Source: an uncultured Kiritimatiellota bacterium (GTDB taxonomy: Bacteria > Verrucomicrobiota > Kiritimatiellia > RFP12 > UBA1067). From it: a stretch of DNA of 64,000 bases. The stretch is from the NCBI GenBank assembly GCA_934667425.1, contig CAKULV010000006.1, positions 13,439-77,438 of the forward strand, written 5' to 3'. The position numbers were made by a program, and so were the translations under genes. The notes under the pieces are model-generated. The model did no database searches and was not told the origin of the DNA. It worked only from the letters and a program-made list of their open reading frames with translations. Below, one piece after another: positions 18,338-26,189 of this stretch (position 1 is the first letter of the stretch; each line of letters begins with the position of its first letter).

Positions 18338-20299
18338 ATGAGCACAGCAAGAGGTTTCCGCATAGCCATCGCTTTCGCCCTAACGTGCGGGAGCCTGGCG
18401 GCCGTCGCGGGAGAGCTGCCGAAGAGCCTCGCGGACGACGCCAAACAGGGCGCAGTGCTGTGGCCTGGCGATCCGCAGGCGACACTGGATGCCCAGCCGA
18501 GTTCGACGCTCACAGTCCGGGACGGCCTTGCGGACGTCACGACCGGCACCGAATACCCCTGGCCCGGTGTGCGGCTTGACTTCAAGGGAATGCGTGACCT
18601 CTCTCCCTACGGCACACTGGTCGTGGGCGTCACGAACTTTTCGGCCAAGTCTCTAAAGCTTCAGCTGAGCGTGAAGGGCCGTACGCTGCAGGGTCGCACG
18701 CCGGAAGGCGAGCTCCAGCTGATGCCGCGCTCCGCGGGGCAGCTCATAGTCGTCCTCAATCCGATGCCCTGGAAGCTGGACGGTCCGGTGGAGTTCGTCG
18801 GCATGAACGGATATCCGCAGGCCGACGACGGGTCAGGGCATCTCTTCGACATCGCCAAGACGACATCGCTCCACATCTTCCGCATCGGCAAGGCGGAGCC
18901 GGCGCACTTCGGCATTACGGGAATCTCTGCCGGCGGTACGCCGGCAGGTCGCCAGAGGACGCTGAGCGCGAAGACGTTCCTTCCTTTCGTGGATAGGTTC
19001 GGCCAGTTCAAGCACGACGACTGGCCGGGGAAGATACACGACGAGGCGGAACTCGCGCGTGACCGCAATGCGGAAGAAGCCTGGCTGGCGAAGCACGGCG
19101 CGTCCCCGATTCCAGAGGTCGACCGCTTCGGCGGCTGGGCTGGCGGCCCGAAGCTGAAGGCGACGGGCTTCTTCCGCACGGAGAAGGTCGGCGGCAAGTG
19201 GTGGCTCGTCGATCCTGACGGGCACCTCTTCTTCTCGCACGGCGTAGATGTCGTAAATGACGGCGAGGTCATCACGGCAGTCGGATTCCGCGAGCGCTAT
19301 TTCGAGTGGCTGCCCGCGAAGGACGATGTGTGGTTCGGGGTGTTCTGGGATGTCGCGAAGAGCCGAGCCGCGCACGGTTTCTATGCGCAGGACGGGCACT
19401 TCCCCTATTCGAGGTTCGATTTCGGGAGGGCGAACATGCTGCGCAAGTACGGCGCGGAATGGAGGAGGATATCTTCAGACCTTACCCATCGGCGCCTGCG
19501 GGCATGGGGCCTGAACACGATCGGCAACTGGTCCCAGCCCGGCATTTATGGTCAGGGGCGCACTCCTTATGTCCTCAGGCTCGGCACGTGGGGCACACCG
19601 CGCCGAGCCGGATCTGAGGGGTGGTGGGGTCCGCTGCCCGATCCGTTCAACCCCGCCTTCGAGCGCATCTTCCGCGATAGGGTAAGAGAGTTCGCAAAGA
19701 CGATGCGCGAGGACCCGTGGTGCGTAGGCGCCTTCGTCGACAACGAGCTGTCGTGGGACAACCTGCCCGATGTCGCGGAAGTCGCCGAGAAGTACTTCGC
19801 CGTCGTCTCGTCCGTCCTGCACGACGAGCTGCCGAACCATCTCTATCTCGGTTGCCGCATCGCCTGGGGGTCGGACGCGGTCTACCGCGCGTCTGCGAAG
19901 TACTGCGATGTCGTGAGCGTCAACCTGTATGACCGCCAACCGACGCGCGACCTGCCTGCCGGGAGCGTGGACAGGCCGATGATCAACGGCGAGTTCCACT
20001 GCGGCGCACTGGATCGCGGCCTCTTCCACACGGGGCTCGTCGCGACGGGCAGCCAGGCCGAGCGTGCGCAGTGCTACCGCGACTTCCTGAACGGCTGCCT
20101 GGACCATCCGCGCATGATCGGCACGCACTGGTTCCAGTGGCGCGACCAGGCCGTGACGGGGCGGGACGACGGCGAGAACTACCAGATTGGCTTCGTGACC
20201 ATTGCCGATGCGCCGTATCCCGAACTGATCGCGGCGGCGCGCGAGATCGCGGCGGGCATGTACCGCCGACGCTACGAGGGGAGGAAGGGCGCAAGATGA
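18338..20299 (+). CDS. Exported GH50 beta-agarase-like enzyme
   Basis: A 653-residue protein with a signal peptide (ends near AVAG), an N-terminal beta-sandwich and a GH50 TIM barrel. The motif GEFHCGALDRGLFHTGL is typical of GH50 agarases; E552 in it is the nucleophile and E470 in AFVDNELSW is the acid/base. Length matches single-domain GH50 enzymes (~650-750). Known GH50 members cleave agarose or neoagaro-oligosaccharides, so beta-galactan hydrolysis is the best inference. It shares a tract of 125 nt with only 5 differences with the GH50-fusion gene (see findings). AGGAG precedes the ATG by 6 nt. Confidence 0.85.
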   Translation: MSTARGFRIAIAFALTCGSLAAVAGELPKSLADDAKQGAVLWPGDPQATLDAQPSSTLTVRDGLADVTTGTEYPWPGVRLDFKGMRDLSPYGTLVVGVTNFSAKSLKLQLSVKGRTLQGRTPEGELQLMPRSAGQLIVVLNPMPWKLDGPVEFVGMNGYPQADDGSGHLFDIAKTTSLHIFRIGKAEPAHFGITGISAGGTPAGRQRTLSAKTFLPFVDRFGQFKHDDWPGKIHDEAELARDRNAEEAWLAKHGASPIPEVDRFGGWAGGPKLKATGFFRTEKVGGKWWLVDPDGHLFFSHGVDVVNDGEVITAVGFRERYFEWLPAKDDVWFGVFWDVAKSRAAHGFYAQDGHFPYSRFDFGRANMLRKYGAEWRRISSDLTHRRLRAWGLNTIGNWSQPGIYGQGRTPYVLRLGTWGTPRRAGSEGWWGPLPDPFNPAFERIFRDRVREFAKTMREDPWCVGAFVDNELSWDNLPDVAEVAEKYFAVVSSVLHDELPNHLYLGCRIAWGSDAVYRASAKYCDVVSVNLYDRQPTRDLPAGSVDRPMINGEFHCGALDRGLFHTGLVATGSQAERAQCYRDFLNGCLDHPRMIGTHWFQWRDQAVTGRDDGENYQIGFVTIADAPYPELIAAAREIAAGMYRRRYEGRKGAR

Positions 20300-20388
20300 T
20301 GCTTCCGCGTCGTTCCTTCCCCTGCGGCGCGGCGGCCTTCGGCGCGATCCGCCGGCCTGTCCGAGGTGGGCCATTGGCCGGGCAATAG
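20296..20388 (+). pseudogene. Possible remnant of a Tat-exported gene start
   Basis: A 30-codon frame starts inside the GH50 stop (ATGATG overlap) and reads MMLPRRSFPCGAAAFGAI before degenerating and stopping. The twin-Arg plus hydrophobic Ala/Gly stretch is what a Tat signal peptide looks like. It is far too short to be an exported protein, so it may be the stump of a deleted gene, or chance in GC-rich DNA. Confidence 0.3.
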
Positions 20389-20420
20389 GCTTGACATATC
20401 ACACAAACGGAGATACGGAA

Positions 20421-21464
20421 ATGAAAGAAATCAAGGTCGGTCTGGTCGGCTTCGGCTTCATGGGCACGACGCATTGGGGCGTCTACAATGACATGAGGGG
20501 CGTGAAGGTTGTCGCGCTTGCGGATGTCGATGCGGCTAAACGCAAGGGCGACATCTCGAAGGTCGTCGGCAACATCGGCGGCGGGGACAACTCGAAGCCG
20601 ATCGACCTTAGGGGCGTGACGGTCTATTCGGACGCGCTTCAGCTGATACGCGAGGCCGACGTAGATATCGTGGACATCTGCGTGCCGACCTCAGAGCACG
20701 CGAAGCTGGCGATCGCCGCGCTTGCGGCCGGTCGGCATGTCTTTTGCGAGAAGCCGCTCTGCCGCACGGCGGCGGAGGCGCGGAAGATCGTCGCCGCCGC
20801 AAAGAAGGCCAAAGGATCCTTCAATGTAGGGCTATGTGTCCGTGCCTGGCCGGAATATCGCGCGGCATACGAGTACTTCAAGAGCGGAAAGGCCGGCAAG
20901 ATGCTCTCGGCGACGTTCAAGCGCATCTCGCCCGGCGTGGACGGCAACTCGTGGCGGAACTGGTACATGGATGGGGCGATCTCTGGCGGTGCGCTCCTGG
21001 ACTTGCACGTGCATGATACCGACGAGGTCAACTATTTCTTCGGGAAGCCCAGGGCCGTCAGGGCCGTCGGCGCGACGGTCGCCTCGAAGAACGGCGGCAT
21101 CGACCATGTCGTCACGACCTATGACTTTGGCGACGGGAGGCTCGTCATGGCCGAGGGCGGATGGGAGCAGTCGAAGGGGGCGACGTTCGAGATGAGCTTC
21201 ACGATCGTCTGCGAGAAGGCGACGCTAAAGCTCGACTCCACCGGCTTCAACATCTTCCTCAAGAACGGCAGGAAGGTGACGCCGAGGCTCGATGTCAAGG
21301 CAGGTCCGACGGGTTGGCACCAGGAACTCGCGTATTTCGCCGGTTGCGTTCGCCGGGGCGTGAGGCCAGATAAGTACCAGACGATCGACTCGGTTGCAGA
21401 CACGATGGCAATTGCCTTCGCCGAGGAGAAGTCCGTCAAGACCGGCAAGGCAGTCTCGCTATGA
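20421..21464 (+). CDS. Gfo/Idh/MocA-family NAD(P)-dependent oxidoreductase
   Basis: A 347-residue protein. The N-terminal Rossmann fold has the nucleotide-binding loop VGLVGFGFMGTTHW (residues 5-18). HVFCEKPLCRT carries the Glu-Lys-Pro signature of the family. The C-terminal alpha/beta domain includes GGALLDLHVHDTDEVNYFFG, the substrate-binding His-x3-Asp pattern. These enzymes oxidise or reduce sugars, inositols or anhydrosugars in the cytoplasm; 3,6-anhydrogalactose metabolism is a reasonable speculation beside GH50 genes. ATG 20421 is preferred to 20391 because GGAG lies ~9 nt before it. It is followed after 21 nt by an isomerase gene that probably acts in the same pathway. Confidence 0.9.
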   Translation: MKEIKVGLVGFGFMGTTHWGVYNDMRGVKVVALADVDAAKRKGDISKVVGNIGGGDNSKPIDLRGVTVYSDALQLIREADVDIVDICVPTSEHAKLAIAALAAGRHVFCEKPLCRTAAEARKIVAAAKKAKGSFNVGLCVRAWPEYRAAYEYFKSGKAGKMLSATFKRISPGVDGNSWRNWYMDGAISGGALLDLHVHDTDEVNYFFGKPRAVRAVGATVASKNGGIDHVVTTYDFGDGRLVMAEGGWEQSKGATFEMSFTIVCEKATLKLDSTGFNIFLKNGRKVTPRLDVKAGPTGWHQELAYFAGCVRRGVRPDKYQTIDSVADTMAIAFAEEKSVKTGKAVSL

Positions 21465-21485
21465 TCCTTAATCCTAATTTCCAAA

Positions 21486-22361
21486 ATGTATAAAGCGCTT
21501 AACTACTGGGTGTTCGGCGGATTCGGCCCGAACAAGACACCATATGAATTCATCGACTTCGCCAAGGCCAAGGGTCTTGACGGCGTGGAGCTGACGGTTG
21601 GCGATTGCCTCTCGATCGACATTGACGAGGCGGAGTGCCGCGAGATCGCCGCGTACGCAAAGAGGGAAGGCGTGGGACTCCGCACGCTCGCGACGGGCTG
21701 CTACGGCGCACTGAACCTCGGTGCGTCGGACGAGGCGGAGCGTGAGCGGGCTGTCGCATTCACCAGGAAGTATCTTCAGGTTGCGGCCTGGATCGGCGCG
21801 GGGACGATTCTCGTGATTCCCGGTTCGTCGCACGTGACGTGGGATCCGTCGCGGCCCGTAGTCCCGTACAGGACGGTCTGGGAGAATTCCGCAAGGTCGA
21901 TTCGCGAGCTGATTCCGCTGTCCGAGAGCCTTGGCGTCAACATCGCGCTGGAAAACGTATGGATGCGGTTCCTGCTCTCGCCGATGGAGTGGAAGCTCTT
22001 CCTCGACCAGTTTGAGTCGGAACGAATCGGCATGTACCTCGACATCGGCAATTGCCTCATCTATGCGCCTGCGCAGGACTACGTCGAGATCCTCGGGCCG
22101 AGATACGTCAAGGCCGTACACGTCAAGAACTGGCAGGGAGAAGACTGCGGCGGCACACTGCACGGCTTTGGCGACTCGCTTCTCACGGGCGAGGTGGATT
22201 ACGCGGCTGTGTTCTCGGCCTTGAAGGCGTGCGGTTATGACGGCACGTACACGGTTGAGATGATTCCCTTCTCGCGCCTCCCGGATCTTGTCTTGCCGGA
22301 CGAGGCCCTTGCCGAAAAGTCCGTCCGTGAATTCATGGAGATTGCCGACATGAGCGCGTAG
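21486..22361 (+). CDS. Sugar phosphate isomerase/epimerase (AP-endonuclease-2-like TIM barrel)
   Basis: A 291-residue cytoplasmic protein. Metal-ligand positions typical of the xylose-isomerase-like TIM barrel (PF01261) are visible: GVNIALENVW (Glu), MYLDIGNCL (Asp), VKAVHVKNW (His) and YTVEMIPF (Glu). The pairing with the upstream Gfo/Idh gene is common in sugar and inositol catabolism (IolE/Hyi-like or 3-keto-sugar pathways). No obvious Shine-Dalgarno sequence precedes the ATG, so translation may be coupled to the gene upstream. The exact sugar is unknown. Confidence 0.85.
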   Translation: MYKALNYWVFGGFGPNKTPYEFIDFAKAKGLDGVELTVGDCLSIDIDEAECREIAAYAKREGVGLRTLATGCYGALNLGASDEAERERAVAFTRKYLQVAAWIGAGTILVIPGSSHVTWDPSRPVVPYRTVWENSARSIRELIPLSESLGVNIALENVWMRFLLSPMEWKLFLDQFESERIGMYLDIGNCLIYAPAQDYVEILGPRYVKAVHVKNWQGEDCGGTLHGFGDSLLTGEVDYAAVFSALKACGYDGTYTVEMIPFSRLPDLVLPDEALAEKSVREFMEIADMSA

Positions 22362-22417
22362 CGGCTGCGCTGGCATACGCGGCACGTATGGATTCGACGT
22401 GCGTCTTTCGGTGAAAA

Positions 22418-22432
22418 TGGTATAATCTTGCC
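22418..22432 (+). promoter_or_regulatory. Extended -10 promoter giving a leaderless mRNA
   Basis: TGGTATAAT (22418-22426) is followed by exactly 6 nt and then the ATG at 22433. Normal -10 to +1 geometry places the TSS on the A of the start codon. No Shine-Dalgarno sequence is present or could fit. Confidence 0.65.
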
Positions 22433-22987
22433 ATGAAAAAGAAAGCCATTGAAATCCTTCTGGTGAAAGCCGAACTGACGGGCGTTCCCGAAAAGCGCCT
22501 GCTGAAGAGCCGAAACGTGGGCGTGGTCGATCTCGTCTGGCCGCGTACGGGCATCGCGCGCAAGTCGTCCGCCCGCGAGATGGTCTTCAGGAAGGGTCTG
22601 GCCGACTTCACGGGCGAGGAATGGACGAAGCGCGTTCTTTTTCGCGAAGACGTGGAGGGACGCTGTGGTCTCGCGGTGACGATCACCGAGCCGGTGTCCG
22701 TCCAGAAGGCGCGGCGGTTCCTGCGGCTCACGGCCAAGTATGCGTTCAAGATGGGGGCGGACTTCATGGAGAAGGCGATGGTCGGCTACGCCGACATCGC
22801 GTCCGCGCCGCTTGACGCCTTTGCGCAGATGGTCGGCGAGAAGGACACGCCGAAGGCCATTGCGCAGGGAGTCGTCGACGTGGCCGACCTGCCGGCGGAT
22901 GGCGAGGAGGCGGTCGTGACCGTGCCGCTGAAGCGTCCGCTGACGGGCAAGGCGATCGGTTCGCTCGCGTTTCTCATGAGGGCATGA
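22433..22987 (+). CDS. Hypothetical protein with a leaderless-type promoter
   Basis: A 184-residue protein of no family I recognise. It has no signal peptide or membrane segment. A basic beta-rich N-terminal half (MKKKAIEILLVKAEL; FTGEEWTKRVLFREDVEGR) is followed by a helical segment (ARRFLRLTAKYAFKMGADFM) and a C-terminal beta-rich part (EAVVTVPLKRPLTGKAI). It stands alone: its own promoter abuts the ATG, and 361 nt of non-coding DNA follow. Codon use matches neighbours. It appears to be a single-gene transcription unit, probably cytoplasmic. Confidence 0.7.
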   Translation: MKKKAIEILLVKAELTGVPEKRLLKSRNVGVVDLVWPRTGIARKSSAREMVFRKGLADFTGEEWTKRVLFREDVEGRCGLAVTITEPVSVQKARRFLRLTAKYAFKMGADFMEKAMVGYADIASAPLDAFAQMVGEKDTPKAIAQGVVDVADLPADGEEAVVTVPLKRPLTGKAIGSLAFLMRA

Positions 22988-23027
22988 GGCTGCGCCAATG
23001 CGTCGCCGCTGAAAATCCATAGAAGCA

Positions 23028-23212
23028 GTTGCAAACCCCCGGACACGACAAGCGTGTCCCTCCCGTGTCTTTGCGAAACCGCAAAGATTCGCCGTTCTTC
23101 GGGAGGGACGGGCTCGGCCCCTTGCGGCCCTACGGGTTCGCTTCGCCCAGGCAACCCGACGCCTGCGGCGCGGGCGAATCTGTCCCGTCCGTAAACGCGA
23201 AGGTTTTGCAAC
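23028..23212 (+). other. Highly palindromic ~185-nt intergenic element, candidate structured RNA
   Basis: The 361-nt gap 22988-23348 contains no convincing gene; a 77-codon frame at 23029 is judged a shadow. Instead it is packed with complementary pairs: outer arms GTTGCAAACC (23028-23037) and GGTTTTGCAAC (23202-23212); GGACACG/CGTGTCC (23041-23047/23053-23059); TCCCTCCCG/CGGGAGGGA (23057-23065/23100-23108) enclosing TCTTTGCG-aaac-CGCAAAGA (23068-23087); GATTCGCC/GGCGAATC (23086-23093/23173-23180); CGGGTT/AACCCG (23133-23138/23153-23158); CAGGC/GCCTG (23148-23152/23161-23165). Several pairings are mutually exclusive. It could be a non-coding RNA, a long leader or a repeat element; strand is uncertain. 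The remaining 23213-23348 holds the feo promoter and leader. Confidence 0.4.
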
Positions 23213-23269
23213 TACCTTCTCACTGCGGCTATGCCTTTCGGCCACAAGTTTTACGCGACTAATTTTCCG

Positions 23270-23298
23270 TTGACACCGGAAATCCAGTATGGTATAGT
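23270..23298 (+). promoter_or_regulatory. Strong sigma70 promoter of the feo operon with a palindrome downstream
   Basis: TTGACA (23270-23275), a 17-bp spacer, and TATAGT (23293-23298): near-consensus. About 10 nt past the predicted TSS lies CTAATTAG (23315-23322), a perfect 8-bp palindrome within TTAAGGCTAATTAG. It is placed where an iron-responsive repressor (DtxR- or Fur-like) would block transcription; the link to iron is inference from the operon. Confidence 0.75.
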
Positions 23299-23348
23299 AC
23301 GAACTTTGTTAAGGCTAATTAGTGACACGAAAGAATGGAGCATCCACT

Positions 23349-23558
23349 ATGCCACTTACATTTATTGGAGTTGGGCGTCGCTGCAGGATAAAGTGCGTGA
23401 CCGGCGATGATTCCGTGCGCAAGCATCTTGGGGCACTCGGGTTCGCGGTAGGAACTGAGGTTGAGATTGTGTCCGAGATGGACGGAAACCTCATCATAGG
23501 GGTGATGGGAAGCCGCGTGGCGGTAGACAGGGATCTGGCGAAAAGGATCCTTGTGTGA
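23349..23558 (+). CDS. feoA: FeoA-like ferrous iron transport accessory protein (first copy)
   Basis: A 69-residue SH3-like beta-barrel protein of the FeoA family. DDSVRKHLGALGFAVGTEVE matches the conserved helix-turn of FeoA (RRRLLDLGFTPGTEV). FeoA acts in the cytoplasm with FeoB in Fe2+ uptake. ATG 23349 is chosen since GGAG lies 10 nt upstream; an ATG-less extension to 23322 exists. It is the first gene after a strong promoter and lies 25 nt ahead of a second FeoA gene. Tandem FeoA genes followed by FeoB are common in anaerobes. Confidence 0.8.
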   Translation: MPLTFIGVGRRCRIKCVTGDDSVRKHLGALGFAVGTEVEIVSEMDGNLIIGVMGSRVAVDRDLAKRILV

Positions 23559-23583
23559 GGCATCTTTCTAAAGGAGACTCGAG

Positions 23584-23802
23584 ATGACATTGAGAGAAGT
23601 GAAGGTTGGGGATGCCGTCAAGATAGTCCGGATAGGCGGCAATGGCCAGGTGAAGCGCCGAGTAATGGACATGGGGCTTACGAAGGGTACGGAGGTGGCG
23701 GTTCGCAAGATCGCGCCGCTTGGCGACCCTATCGAACTTACGGTTCGCGGCTACGAACTGTCCATCCGCAAGGACGAAGCGTCCGTCATAGAGGTGGAAT
23801 GA
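23584..23802 (+). CDS. feoA: FeoA ferrous iron transport accessory protein (second copy)
   Basis: A 72-residue protein with the FeoA core KRRVMDMGLTKGTEVAVRKI followed by PIELTVRGYELSIRKDEA, the standard C-terminal strand pattern (DPIEIEVRGYRLSLRKSEA-type). AAAGGAG lies upstream. It is closer to canonical FeoA than the first copy and is 13 nt from feoB. Expected to interact with the FeoB G-domain. Confidence 0.9.
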   Translation: MTLREVKVGDAVKIVRIGGNGQVKRRVMDMGLTKGTEVAVRKIAPLGDPIELTVRGYELSIRKDEASVIEVE

Positions 23803-23815
23803 GAGGGTAAAAGTC

Positions 23816-26188
23816 ATGGTAACTAAAATAGCGCTTGCGGGAAACCCCAACTGCGGGAAGACGACGCTGTTCAACGACCTTACCGGTTCGGCGCAATATG
23901 TCGGCAACTGGCCGGGCGTAACCGTGGAGAAGAAGGACGGCGTGCTTCTCGGCCACAAGAAGGTGGTAATACAGGACCTGCCCGGCATCTATTCGCTGTC
24001 GCCGTATTCACTCGAGGAGGTCGTTGCCCGGAACTATCTCGTGAACGAGCGTCCGGATGCGATCCTCAACATAGTTGACGGCTCCAACCTGGAGCGAAAC
24101 CTGTATCTCACCACACAGCTTCTGGAGCTCGGCATCCCGATGGTCGTGGCCGTCAACATGATAGATGTGGTTCGCAAGAATGGCGACCGGATAGACCTGG
24201 CGAAGCTGTCCAAGGAGCTTGGATGCGCCGTAGTGGAGATATCTGCCCTCAAGGGCGAAGGCACCAAGAAGGCGGCAGACATGGCCATCGAGGCCGCCGC
24301 AAAGGGCATCCAGGGCGAGCGTCCCCATGTGTTCACCGGGTCTGTGGAACACGCCATCGCCCACATAGAGGAATCGCTGCATGGCAAGGTCGAGAAGGCC
24401 ACGAGCCGCTGGGCCGCGATCAAGGTCTTCGAGCGCGATGCGAAGGCCATAGAGACGCTTAGCGTGCCTGCGGACATCGTGTCCCACGTGGAGGGCCACA
24501 TCAAGGATTGCGAGAAGGAGATGGAGGACGATTCCGAGTCCATCATCACCACCCAGCGCTACGAATACATCCAGAGGATAGTCGCCGATACGTACAGGCG
24601 TTCGCCCCGCAGGGCATCCACTACGCTGTCCGACAAGATCGACAAGATTGTGACGAACCGCATCCTTGCGCTTCCCATATTCATCCTGTCGCTTTGCGCC
24701 ATGTGGTGGCTCGCCGTTGCGGATGGCGGCCCCGGTACTACGCTGACGGACTGGGCGAACGACGGTTTCCTCGGGGATGGCTGGCATCTTCCGTTCACGA
24801 CGCATGAGGTTGACGGAAAGGACTACGAGACGGCGTGCGAAGACTTCGCCAAGGCGGAGGCGACGGTCAAGGCTTGGGAGGCCGGCGAAAAGAAGGCATC
24901 CATCGAGGACGAGGAGACCGGCGAGATGGCCGAAGAGTGGGACGTTGACGAGACGGCCTACAAGGCGGCCAAGGAGGTTGATGAGCCGGATCCGTCCGCC
25001 TACGGTGTTTGGGTGCCGGGGATCGGTGCGCTCATCGGCGCAGGGCTGGAGCGTCTTGGCGTGAGCGAGACGGTGGCGAGCCTGGTGAACGATGGCGCAT
25101 GGGGCGGCGTCGCCACGGTGCTAGGGTTCGTGCCGGTGATCATGGTCGTGTTCCTGTTCCTTGCGTTCCTTGAGGATTGCGGATACATGGCCCGTGTAGC
25201 GTTCATCATGGACAGGCTTTTCCGCAAGTTCGGCCTTTCGGGCAAATCCTTCATACCGATGATCGTCGGCAAGGGGTGCGGAGTGCCGGCCGTGATGGCG
25301 GCGAGGACTATCGAAAGCGAACGTGACCGCAGGATGACGATCATCCTCGCCACGTTCATCCCATGCGGGGCAAAGACCGTTATCATAGCGATGTTCTCGG
25401 CGATCTTCTTCCGCGAGATGTGGTATGTGGCTCCGCTCATGGACGTGATAGGCATGGCCATCATCGTTCTCGGCGGCATCGCGCTGAAGAAGTCCAAGGC
25501 ATTCGCCGGCGAAGCCGCTCCGTTCGTGATGGAGCTTCCGGCGTACCATATGCCTACCGTTTCGGGAATCCTGCACCACACGTGGAACCGGGTGAAGGCC
25601 TACGTGATAAAGGCAGGGGCGGTGATATTCCCCGCCTGCGTGTTCCTGTGGCTGATCATGTCCTTTGATTTCGGATTCAATCTCGTTGGCGACGATATCG
25701 ACAAGTCCATGCTTGCGACGGTTGGCGGATGGATTGCGTGGCTGTTCGCGCCGCTGGGATTCGGGACGTGGCAGGGCGCCGCGGCCACGGTGTCGGCCGA
25801 GATCGCAAAGGAGCAGGCCACGGCTACGCTGGGCATGGTCTCCGCAGGATTGGGCGGTGCGACCACGGCTTCAAACGTCAGTGCGCTTTTCGGATCGATG
25901 TCCGCATATCCCAAGCTTGCGGCGATGTCGTTCATGCTCTTCAACCTCTTCGTCCCGCCGTGCATGGTCGCAATCGCGGTCACGTTCCGCGAGATGGGGT
26001 CGAAGGTCTGGGGATGGTTCGCCATTGCGTTCCAGCTGTTCGTGGGCTACGTGCTTGCGCTGTCCGTGTACCAGCTCGGCATGGTGTTCGCGGGCGGCGG
26101 CTTCGGCGTGTGGACCGCCATCACCATCCTGGTTGACGTCTGGTGTCTCTGGATGATCTTCCGTCCGGCAAAGGTCAGAGAGGTCTGA
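23816..26188 (+). CDS. feoB: Ferrous iron transporter FeoB
   Basis: A 790-residue inner-membrane Fe2+ transporter. The N-terminal G-protein domain has G1 GNPNCGKTT (residues 9-17), DLPG (G3) and a guanine-nucleotide dissociation-inhibitor-like helical region to ~270. The membrane part starts at ~281 (ILALPIFILSLCAMWWLAV) with Gate motifs (EDCGYMARVAFIMDR; IIGKGCGVPAVMAART-type). Unusual: residues ~325-400, predicted periplasmic loop between the first and second membrane segments, carry a ~75-residue Lys/Glu/Ala-rich insert (DYETACEDFAKAEATVKAW onward). It lies in an operon with two feoA genes and is directly followed by a small Cys-rich membrane protein. Confidence 0.95.
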   Translation: MVTKIALAGNPNCGKTTLFNDLTGSAQYVGNWPGVTVEKKDGVLLGHKKVVIQDLPGIYSLSPYSLEEVVARNYLVNERPDAILNIVDGSNLERNLYLTTQLLELGIPMVVAVNMIDVVRKNGDRIDLAKLSKELGCAVVEISALKGEGTKKAADMAIEAAAKGIQGERPHVFTGSVEHAIAHIEESLHGKVEKATSRWAAIKVFERDAKAIETLSVPADIVSHVEGHIKDCEKEMEDDSESIITTQRYEYIQRIVADTYRRSPRRASTTLSDKIDKIVTNRILALPIFILSLCAMWWLAVADGGPGTTLTDWANDGFLGDGWHLPFTTHEVDGKDYETACEDFAKAEATVKAWEAGEKKASIEDEETGEMAEEWDVDETAYKAAKEVDEPDPSAYGVWVPGIGALIGAGLERLGVSETVASLVNDGAWGGVATVLGFVPVIMVVFLFLAFLEDCGYMARVAFIMDRLFRKFGLSGKSFIPMIVGKGCGVPAVMAARTIESERDRRMTIILATFIPCGAKTVIIAMFSAIFFREMWYVAPLMDVIGMAIIVLGGIALKKSKAFAGEAAPFVMELPAYHMPTVSGILHHTWNRVKAYVIKAGAVIFPACVFLWLIMSFDFGFNLVGDDIDKSMLATVGGWIAWLFAPLGFGTWQGAAATVSAEIAKEQATATLGMVSAGLGGATTASNVSALFGSMSAYPKLAAMSFMLFNLFVPPCMVAIAVTFREMGSKVWGWFAIAFQLFVGYVLALSVYQLGMVFAGGGFGVWTAITILVDVWCLWMIFRPAKVREV

Positions 26189-26189
26189 G

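Noticed and set aside
23133..23143. GGGTTCG considered as a tRNA T-arm
   Set aside because: No acceptor, D or anticodon arms can be built around it; no tRNA gene was found anywhere in the window.
23029..23262. 77-codon frame in the feo intergenic region
   Set aside because: No ribosome binding site, no recognisable protein features, and it follows palindromic DNA; the element is better explained by structure.
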